A stretch of DNA of 48,329 nt from a virus. The translations under genes and the position numbers were made by a program. Where the stretch lies: IMG/VR virus record IMGVR_UViG_3300031711_000005, positions 1-48,329 of that record; one strand, given 5' to 3'. The notes below the pieces were generated by a model that ran no database searches, was not told the origin of the DNA, and was given only the letters and a program-made list of their open reading frames with translations. Of the stretch, positions 34,309 through 41,900 are shown in pieces (position 1 is the first letter of the stretch; each line of letters begins with the position of its first letter).

Positions 34309-34497
34309 GTGCGAAATATTAAACAAGCCCAATTCGCGATCACGGTGAAGACGGCGCTACTCCGCAGGAGGTTAACGATCACGGATCTCGGGAGGAAACT
34401 ATCTCCGGTCCGACCAAGATCAACCCTCAGCAGGGCGATTCATGGCGGCGGATTTCCAAAGGTGAAGCGCCAAATCGAGGAGGCGCTGGGGCTATGA
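34309..34497 (+). CDS. Cro/Ner-like small DNA-binding protein, 62 aa
   Basis: This is the first gene of the early operon, with a GTG start. Residues 18-55 (LLRRRLTITDLGRKLSPVRP then RSTLSRAIHGG) fit a small helix-turn-helix like that of Ner or Cro. A basic start and the ending RQIEEALGL are typical. It would antagonise the repressor at the shared operators. The family is inferred from size, fold pattern and place. Confidence 0.6.
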   Translation: MRNIKQAQFAITVKTALLRRRLTITDLGRKLSPVRPRSTLSRAIHGGGFPKVKRQIEEALGL

Positions 34498-34718
34498 ATC
34501 GAAGAGAAGCCATCTTGCTTTTGGCCAGAGCCGCAGTTCGAAGCATTGAGACCATCCCTCCTTCAGATCGCATTCAGCTCTTACGTGCGCTGGCGATGCT
34601 GCTCCCGCAGTTAGAATCTGAGCAGGCGGAACACGCCGCCTACCTACTGGAGAAGGCTGAAAATCAGCAACTCAAATTCATCGCCATCCTCGGAAACCCA
34701 GACAATGCCCCATCCTGA
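34494..34718 (+). CDS. Small helical early protein, 74 aa
   Basis: The start overlaps the preceding stop (ATGA), so it is translated with the Cro-like protein. The product is Leu/Ala/Glu-rich with two helices (REAILLLARAAVRSIE and DRIQLLRALAMLLPQL), and no transmembrane segment is certain. Function unknown. Confidence 0.5.
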   Translation: MNRREAILLLARAAVRSIETIPPSDRIQLLRALAMLLPQLESEQAEHAAYLLEKAENQQLKFIAILGNPDNAPS

Positions 34719-35049
34719 GACGAAAAAAACGGAAACCTCTGAACCGCTGTCTTCCATGCAATCAAATCCCGATTCCCGCTGTTTTGCCAAGTCCACCGAG
34801 GGGGCTCTTTTATTAGCGCAGGTCCGCCAGCAAGCCATGCGTAGTCGAGGCGAGTTCGACTTCCGGCGCAATACGTTCACTAATCACAAGTCCCTGTTGA
34901 AGTCCAAAGGATGGTCCTATCGGAGCGCCGCCCCTCGGCTGAACGTCAGTTACCAGCACCTCAGCGAGGTGCTGAACGGCAAACGGCAGAGCCGTCGCCT
35001 CCTTGCCGCCATCGAATCTCTGCCCCTCCGTTTTGCCTCAGCCAAATAA
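34705..35049 (+). CDS. Early protein with C-terminal helix-turn-helix, 114 aa
   Basis: It overlaps the previous gene by 14 bp. After a polar N-terminal part, residues 65-105 (LLKSKGWSYRSAAPRLNVSY then HLSEVLNGKR) form an XRE-like helix-turn-helix with a clear turn, as in phage regulators that load on DNA. It may regulate early genes or replication. Confidence 0.55.
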   Translation: MPHPETKKTETSEPLSSMQSNPDSRCFAKSTEGALLLAQVRQQAMRSRGEFDFRRNTFTNHKSLLKSKGWSYRSAAPRLNVSYQHLSEVLNGKRQSRRLLAAIESLPLRFASAK

Positions 35050-35055
35050 ACAGCC

Positions 35056-35274
35056 ATGACAACAGCGTTAATCCTAACAGCAGGGCTGCTAGTAGCAGCA
35101 GGTTATCGGCGCCGAGAGCTGACGCAATTGAGTCGCGTCTCGCCCGACCCAACATGGCCAGAAGAATGGGCAGCGCTAAAGAGAGCAGCGCTATTAGGCT
35201 TCTTAGCAAACCTCGCCGCAATTCTGACAGGGTTTTTTGTCTCATGCTGCGCCTACCTCTACTACGCGCAATGA
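35056..35274 (+). CDS. Small two-helix membrane protein, 72 aa
   Basis: Two hydrophobic segments, TTALILTAGLLVAAGY (2-17) and LLGFLANLAAILTGFFVSC (46-64), enclose a charged loop with SPDPTWPEEW. It is the last gene before the strong palindrome. Such small membrane proteins in early phage operons may act in exclusion or host membrane control; nothing in the sequence proves this. Confidence 0.5.
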   Translation: MTTALILTAGLLVAAGYRRRELTQLSRVSPDPTWPEEWAALKRAALLGFLANLAAILTGFFVSCCAYLYYAQ

Positions 35275-35300
35275 CCCCCCAAATCAATCCATGATTTCCC

Positions 35301-35329
35301 GACCATGCCCCACTGAGTGGGGCATGGTC
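35301..35329. other. Perfect 13-bp-arm palindrome upstream of the ParB-domain gene
   Basis: GACCATGCCCCAC and GTGGGGCATGGTC surround a TGA loop. No T-run follows, so it is not a typical terminator. It is 24 bp before the preferred ParB-domain start and could be an operator, an attenuator, or a partition-type binding site. As RNA it would be a very stable hairpin next to the ribosome binding region. Confidence 0.7.
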
Positions 35330-35352
35330 CGACCGTTCAATATCAACAGCTT

Positions 35353-36087
35353 GTGAAACATGATCTTCCCGTCGGCCAGCCCGTCGTATCCACTGAAATC
35401 CTCTACATCCCCCCGCAAAATCTCGAGCCCCATCCAATCAATCGGAGGCTGCCAAGGTTTGCCCGCGAATCCTCAGAATGGAAGGCATTCCTGGACGATA
35501 TCGACGCTCGAGGAATCAAGACGCCGTTGAAGATCACGGAGAACCGGAAAGTCGTGGACGGCGAGACCAGGCGCCAGGCCGCTGTTGTCCTCGGTCCCAA
35601 CCGTTTCTCGGTAGTTCCGTGCGTCGTAGTCGAGGATGACGACGTTCTCGCCACGATCGCTTCGGAGATCGCGCTACGCCGCAATTTGGGCAAGGGCGCT
35701 CGAGCCTACTTGGTCTATCCGATGGTCAAAGACCTGCTTGAGGAGGCCAAGCGACGCCACCTCGAGAATTTGCGCACCGGTAACCCTATGCTGCGCCAAC
35801 CCAAGGGCACTAAAGGAAAATGGGCTGTGCTGGGCTGCGCGCGCGGGTATCAGGAGGGTGAAGACGGCAGGAGCTATGCGATTGTGACCGTGATCAGGCC
35901 GGGTCAAAAGCGATCTGTCCCATTGCCGCAGATCCGTGAACAGGTGAACGAGATGTATGCCTTCGCCCGGGCGCACCCGGATCTGATTTTCCTCGTTCCA
36001 CGTGCCGGGGATCGGCTCAAACCAAGCCTCAACGGTTACACGCTCGACGAAAACGCCAGCTGCTTTCTTGGTTCAGCCAAGACGTGA
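35353..36087 (+). CDS. ParB-domain protein fused to an A1S_2505-like phage domain, 244 aa
   Basis: Residues 12-115 form a ParB/Sulfiredoxin-type N-domain: LEPHPINRRLP, KTPLKITENRKVVDGETRRQ (the GERR-like box is DGETRR, 69-74) and ALRRNLGKGARA. From about 160 to 240 the sequence changes to ARGYQEGEDGRSYAIVTV, LPQIREQVNEMYAFARAHPD and LIFLV...LNGYTLDENASCF. This matches the family in which G.SYAIPT, an I...V..F..FA..P motif and a late G..GYT..eIAp.F are conserved. The GTG at VKHDLPV is preferred over one in the palindrome. ParB folds often bind or cut DNA using CTP. Confidence 0.6.
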   Translation: MKHDLPVGQPVVSTEILYIPPQNLEPHPINRRLPRFARESSEWKAFLDDIDARGIKTPLKITENRKVVDGETRRQAAVVLGPNRFSVVPCVVVEDDDVLATIASEIALRRNLGKGARAYLVYPMVKDLLEEAKRRHLENLRTGNPMLRQPKGTKGKWAVLGCARGYQEGEDGRSYAIVTVIRPGQKRSVPLPQIREQVNEMYAFARAHPDLIFLVPRAGDRLKPSLNGYTLDENASCFLGSAKT

Positions 36088-36217
36088 GCAGAGGGAGGGG
36101 CTGCCCTGAATTTCATTGCGTTGCCAAGGGCGTTCGGTTACTGGAAGATGAACTTACTCAAGGCCAGACGCATATTTCCGACCCAATAACCGAAGCGACC
36201 TCCAACAGCCAAACGAA

Positions 36218-36834
36218 ATGCAATTTCACGCACTGGCCAACCACCAATCAAAGCCAGTTGAACTCCAGATCGTCGGCGCCGAAGCGCTCCGATGCATCAG
36301 CTATTGGCGTCCATCGAAGGAAATAATCGACCGAGAAGGCGTCCGGGACTCCGTTGAATTTGCTCGGATAGCATCCAAACGCCACCGGCTGTATTCACGG
36401 ACTCTCCCCAGTCCCAAGACACTTGCCGAGTTCCTTGAAATCATAAGAAGAGAACCCAAAAAGACGTGGCGCTATTGCTTGGAGCCAGCGCAGATTGGTA
36501 CCAGCGATCGAAGCTCATCGGTATAGCCCAGTGCCGCCGCACGTATTGTCGTCACATCGTCTTGGAGTTCCTGGCGGTACATCCCGCCATTGTCGGTAAA
36601 CAAGACGATATCTCAGGGATCGGCACCGGTCTCATCTGCGGACTTGCCGAAATAGCCCAGCTGATCGGAAGTCCCCTGATCTGGGGAGAAGCCACCGAAG
36701 ACTCGGCGAGGTTCTACCGGGAAATTTTGAAGCGCCGCGGGATCAGAGACAGCTTCTTTATGCGCAAGGCGGAATTGGATTATGCCCGAGAGCGGTTCCA
36801 AACTAAACTCGACGGCTCCGGCACGCTTGCGTAA
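36218..36834 (+). pseudogene. GNAT-like acetyltransferase gene, apparently split by a frameshift
   Basis: Two overlapping frames together give one protein-like reading. The first starts MQFHALANHQSKPVELQIVG and runs to 36526. The second, open from about 36466, carries the C-terminal part with RHIVLEFLAVHPAIVG, GIGTGLICGLAEIAQLIG and LIWGEATEDSARFY, which fit the acetyl-CoA-binding strand and loop of a GNAT fold. The shift lies between about 36470 and 36520. It could be a sequencing error, a decayed gene, or a GTG-started separate product; the first is hard to exclude. Confidence 0.5.
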
Positions 36835-37286
36835 TGCCAAAAGACACGAGATGGTCAAGTTCGATGAAACCGCGGCCCTCAAAAGAAGCTCTGATCAAGT
36901 CCCTGGAGGAAATCGCGGACATTGAAAAGAGGACCTTTCCAGGCGTCCTGGGAAACCCTGTGACTGTTGCTGGACGATGGGGCTTGAAGCTTTCCAAAAG
37001 TTACCGAACGACTTCCAGGATACATGGCAAGCCAACTCGCCAGCCCAACCCGACACCTGCCGGCAAAGCCGACCTCGTCGTGGCAGTGACCCATATCAGG
37101 GCCAAAGGACAAACTGCAGAGAGCGCCGGACCACAGAAGCTGGCAGGACCTAAACGGTTACTTGCCAGGAAACACGATCTGCTAAAAACGCTCCTGCAAG
37201 TCCAAGCCCAGATCGCTAAGCTAAAGCCTGGTAGCAAGCCACGGCGAACTAGACACTCCAGCCGAAGGCTGCCAGTGACAGTCTAG
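36834..37286 (+). CDS. Basic hypothetical protein, 150 aa
   Basis: The start overlaps the preceding stop (TAATG). The N-terminal half has an amphipathic helix (SKEALIKSLEEIADIEKRTF). The C-terminus is rich in Lys and Arg and ends SRRLPVTV, suggesting DNA or RNA contact. No domain is recognised. It is the last gene of the early operon before the recA promoter region, so the prophage may end just after it. Confidence 0.45.
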   Translation: MPKDTRWSSSMKPRPSKEALIKSLEEIADIEKRTFPGVLGNPVTVAGRWGLKLSKSYRTTSRIHGKPTRQPNPTPAGKADLVVAVTHIRAKGQTAESAGPQKLAGPKRLLARKHDLLKTLLQVQAQIAKLKPGSKPRRTRHSSRRLPVTV

Positions 37287-37344
37287 CCCGCTCTAGCCTC
37301 CAGCTTCGAGCGGCAATCCATCCTCGCCGTCACTGAGACGGCAC

Positions 37345-37367
37345 GAGCATACCAAGGTGGCATGCTC
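37345..37367. promoter_or_regulatory. Inverted repeat upstream of recA, possible LexA-type operator
   Basis: GAGCAT-N11-ATGCTC is centred about 43 bp before the recA ATG. Palindromes at this place in recA promoters are usually LexA boxes, whose sequence differs between phyla. No good match to the gamma-proteobacterial or Gram-positive box is present, so the assignment is tentative. Confidence 0.4.
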
Positions 37368-37398
37368 AGCTGCGTTTCTGGCCATACAGAATTTCACC

Positions 37399-38498
37399 AT
37401 GGCAACAAAACGCAAATCCCGCTCCCTCCGACCCACCTTCCAGCCAAAACGCGCTGGAATGTGCTCTCAGTACCATTACCAAGACCTACGGATCGGGCAG
37501 TATCATGCGCCTGGGCGAGGCTCAGGGCGTGGCCCCCGTGCCGACCATCTCGTCGGGATCCATCTCCCTGGACTGCGCCTTGGGGGGTGGGCGGGATCCC
37601 GCGCGGGCGAATTGTCGAAATCTACGGGCCCGAATCATCGGGTAAAACCACCTTGATCCTTCACACCATCGCCAATGAGCAAAAGGCCGGTGGTGTGGCA
37701 GCGTTCATTGACGCCGAGCACGCGCTGCTCGCCAATTACGCCAAGCGCCTGGGGGTCAATCTTGACGAGCTCCTGGTCTCCCAGCCTAGCAATGGGGAGG
37801 AGGCACTCTCCATCGTGGAGATTCTTGCCAAGTCCGGCGCTGTGGACATCATCGTGGTGGATTCAGTGGCGGCCTTGACGCCAAAAGCTGAGATCGAGGG
37901 CGAAGTCGGAATGGCGACAATGGGTATGCAGGCGCGGTTAATGAGCCAGGCGCTACGCAAGCTCACGGCAGTACTTCACAAGAGCAACACCCTCTGCTTC
38001 TTCTCCAATCAACTCCGCGAGAAGGTCGGCGTCATGTTCGGAAATCCGGAAACCACCCCCGGAGGCAAGGCCTTGAAGTTCTACGCAAGTGTCCGCCTGG
38101 ATATTCGGCGCAAAGACACCCTTAAAGATGCCAAGGGTAATCCCATCGGCAACCACGTCCGGGTTAAGGTCGTTAAGAACAAGGTGGCACCTCCCTTTGC
38201 CGAAGCCGAATTCGACATCCTTTTTGGCAGCGGCATTGACTACTTCGCCGACCTCCTGGACACCGCCACGGAACTGAACGTTATCAGCAAGAAAGGAGGT
38301 TGGTACCAATACAATGGGCAATGGGTGGGACAAGGACGCGACGCCGCAGCCAAAGCCCTGGCTGGCAATGTTGAACTGGCGCAGAAGATCAAGGATTCGC
38401 TGCCAACGCGGCGGGCAACAGCACCAGCTGAGTTACCAGAGATCCCGGACATGCCGGTCGCTGCGCCGTATGAACAGGCTATGCCGGCGGCCGCATAA
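37399..38498 (+). pseudogene. recA: recA, recombinase A, with two single-base insertions
   Basis: The start MATKRKS is followed, in another frame, by [20 protein letters not shown] and [16 protein letters not shown], then in a third step by the P-loop [11 protein letters not shown] and the rest of RecA to the end. The product forms the strand-exchange filament and triggers LexA/CI cleavage. Frame changes fit one extra A in the run at 37446-37449 and one extra C at 37592; removing both restores a continuous protein. The remainder is well conserved ([47 protein letters not shown]), though FFSNQ replaces the usual FINQ. Either a fresh pseudogene or base-calling errors. Confidence 0.88.
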
Positions 38499-38629
38499 TT
38501 TTGGCGTGACACTTAGTCAGCGGGCATTACAACATAGAAATAACTCTTGAGGTACGCCCGCAATGAGTTATACGTTTGGAATGAGATGAAAATCTCGCCT
38601 TCCTAAACCGATCCGCACCTCCGGATCCA

Positions 38630-38653
38630 GGGGACTCTTTCTTCGGAGTCCCC
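38630..38653 (+). terminator. Terminator hairpin downstream of recA
   Basis: GGGGACTC and GAGTCCCC form a perfect 8-bp stem with an 8-nt loop (TTTCTTCG), followed by TGCTTCATTTT. It is 130 bp past the recA stop and 79 bp ahead of the next small gene. The tail is only partly T-rich, so efficiency is uncertain. Confidence 0.6.
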
Positions 38654-38731
38654 TGCTTCATTTTGGGCCCCAGTCGTTTGCCTTTTTGGGTCAGCGTCCT
38701 ATACTGGAAATGTGGCCAAAATGGCCAACAA

Positions 38732-38878
38732 ATGACTCATTCTAAGCGTACCATCGAACTCTCCCTGCTTTTGGCGGGGCTAATTGTCATTCTCGCTGTT
38801 TCCCTCCCGGACGCTGTCCGGGCCAGCCACAAGCTGTTTGCTGCAATGTGGCCTAGTAACACGCTCATTTGCGAGTAA
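38732..38878 (+). CDS. Possible small membrane peptide, 48 aa
   Basis: The frame begins MTHSKRTIELSLLLAGLIVI, continues LAVSLPDAVRASH, and has one clear hydrophobic helix at about 9-28. It lies between the recA terminator and the giant pilin-like gene. There is no good Shine-Dalgarno, and the N-terminus could also be read as a signal peptide. It may be a real small protein or a relic. Confidence 0.35.
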   Translation: MTHSKRTIELSLLLAGLIVILAVSLPDAVRASHKLFAAMWPSNTLICE

Positions 38879-38965
38879 TTGCCGCAGAACAAACAGCTTT
38901 ACTAACTTATACGATTTAACTTTGGAGCCATAAGTTATTGGCGCAAGACAAGTCACTTTTTACAA

Positions 38966-41900
38966 ATGAAAACGTCATTCCTTACGCGCAGACATGGGTT
39001 TACCCTGGTAGAGGTGGTTGGCATAACTGCCGTCGTCGTCGTCATGGGAGTGACAGTCCTGATGAAAATGGGCAACACTCGCGATCGAGCGATGGATGCG
39101 GAGGCGGCGTCTGATGCCCATCAACTCCAGCTAGCCTTTGACCGCGCGGTCATGAACCAGGTCAACATCCTTACCAACGATTCCATAGCCAGCTTTGCGG
39201 ATGCCGCCTACCGAGCCTCACTCATTACCAAGGTTCCAGAGACGACGTCACTTTCCCGAATCCACCTGGCGGAGGGCACCCATATCACCAACCAGACTGC
39301 CATGTTTGTGACCGTCACGAATGCTTCGATCGCCCTGCCTCCTCCGCAGGTTACGCTTGTCACTCCCGCGCCAGCCGGCAAGTACTACGCAGGAGTTCCG
39401 GTCAACCTGATGGCTACGGTCTCTTCGATGGATACGATCATGGAGGTGACGTTTTACAGCGACGGCGCCGCCATCGCTGGTGCCGTCGTGACACCATACT
39501 CGGGAACCTACCGCTTCGATGCGGGAACTCATACCATCCAAGCAACAGCCCGCACTGCTGGGGGTCTTTCGGGGTCGGCCACCGCAACCATCACTGTGTT
39601 ACCGAACACTCCTCCCGTTGTGCAGCTGAACGAGCCGGCGGCAGGGAGCTACCCGTATACAACACCGCTCTCCTTACGGGCTACCGCCTCGGATCCTGAT
39701 CCAGACGGACAAATCACCCGCCTGGAAATCTTTGCCGGAACCAATTCATTGGGATCCACCAGCGGCAGTAGCTACTCCTCGACGTGGCGTGGATCTCCCG
39801 GTGTTTATCAAATCGCGGCCCGAGCTACCGATAACGCCAGCAGTTTGACTACGACCGATCCCGTACAGGTCACTTTAATTCCCAATACGCCACCTACGGT
39901 GACCTTGACCAGCCCCGCAGATGGACAACATTTCCTTACCCCCACCACTGTTCCATTCCGGGTGACGGCGGTCGCTGATGGAGGACCGGTGAAGTCAGTG
40001 GTCTACACGGTCAACGGAACCACTCAGGCAACGATTACGAAATACCCGTTCGGCTACGACTGGGAATCCCTTGTTCCAAGCACATACAGCATCCGAGCCA
40101 CAGCCTTCGACAATGCGGGCGTGCAAGGCAACTCTGCGACGGTAAACGTCACCGTCAGCCAGGATACTCCCCCGGAAATTAGGCTCCTATCTCCCGCCAA
40201 CAACCAGGTCTTCTCTTCGGTGGATAACGTGCTTCTCAGCGCGACCGCCACGGATGCGGATGATGCCGTCACTAACGTTTTCTTTTACGCCAACAACCAA
40301 CTTGTGACCGCTTTAACCGCAGGGCCTTACCAATTCAATTGGAAGCCGGTGGCGGGCAGCTATAACGTCTTTGCTGTAGCTACCGACGGGCACAATGCCT
40401 CGACCAGAACGGCTACCAACCATATCACTGTATCGGGGGACAAACCCCCCACCGTCGTCATTACTTACCCGGCCAACAACGCCACGTTTGATACTCGAAC
40501 CGCCCTCACCGTCACCGCTAACGCTTCGGATCCCGACGATGGTGTCGCTTATGTCAACTTCCTGGTGAACGGTATCGTGATGAAATCCGTCACCCAAGCT
40601 CCGTACCAGTTTAGTTGGGTCGATCCCATCATCGGCACATACCAGCTCCAAGCCGTTGCCTATGACAACTCGATGATTTCGACCAAGAGCGATGCGGTCA
40701 CGGTCTTTATCAATCAGAACATACCTCCCAGCATTTCCCTGAACTCGCCTAGCGCAGGTCGATCGTTTATCGCACCTGAAGCGATTACGATCCAAGCCAC
40801 TGCATCCGATGCGGATGGAAGCGTCTCGAACGTGCAATTACAGGTCGTCGGGGTAGTGACGAACACATTGACTACGAAGCCCTACTCGATGGTGTGGAAC
40901 GTGACGAACCCAGGAAATTATACCATCGCGGCGGTCGCAACAGATGATAAGGGAGCCAGCAGCACCGCCTCGGCAGACATCACCGTCAATCCGAACCAGC
41001 TTCCCACCGTGACTCTGGTGACTCCCAGTGATGGCGCCCAATTCACCACCCCGGTGGCTGTGACCATTCAAGCGATTGCCAGCGATCCAGATGGAAGTAT
41101 TACCCGCGTCGATCTCCAGGACAGCAAGACCAACTTCACCAGTTTGTCCCGCTCCCCTTACAGTTTTTCCTGGAATGCGCCCGCTGGAGGACACCTGCTG
41201 CGGGCGGTTGCTTACGACGACAAGGGAGGATCTACAGCAACCCCCGAGGTCGGTATTCTGGTGCTCAACAGCTCCAACCAGGCACCTACCGTGACGCTGA
41301 CAAGTCCTGCCAACGGGGCTACTTACGCGCTGGGCAATCCGGTCTTGTTATCGGGCACCGCATCCGATTCTGATGGCAGCATCGCCCACGTAGACTTCAT
41401 GGCCAATGGGACGGTGGTCGGCTCCCTGTCTTCGGCCCCTTACAGTTACAGCTGGACCGGAGCTGCCTACGGGAGCTACCGCATCCAGGCGGTCGCATAC
41501 GACAATAATGGCGCCTCTACAGCATCGAGCTCAGCGCAAGTGCAAGTGGGCATCAACCAGACGCCCACGATCTCATGGGTGGCTCCAACCGATGGCTACT
41601 CCTTCATCGCCCCGGCAGACATTCCGTTTCGGGTCAGTGCCGCAGATGCAGATGACGGAGTCAAATCGGTCACGTATTCGGACAGTCTCTCGGCTGAAAC
41701 CCACACGGTCTCACAGTCCCCCTTCGCCTACACGTGGAAAGGGATGCCCGCCGGGGACCACACGATAACCGCCACGGTGTCCGATACACGCGGAGCCACC
41801 GCTGCCGCCTCGCTTCACGTGAGTGGCACGGAGGAACAATTACCGACGGTCTCCATCAGCGCACCCAAGAACGGGGATGTCTACACTCGAGACGAGAATA

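Noticed and set aside
35995-36008. Second parS-like match, GTTCCACGTGCCGG
   Set aside because: Only the left ten bases match; the right arm is wrong and the site lies in coding sequence, so it is counted as chance.
36084-36326. 80-residue frame starting with GTG overlapping the ParB-domain stop
   Set aside because: The GTGA overlap is tempting, but the protein has no fold-like pattern and overlaps the GNAT-like gene.
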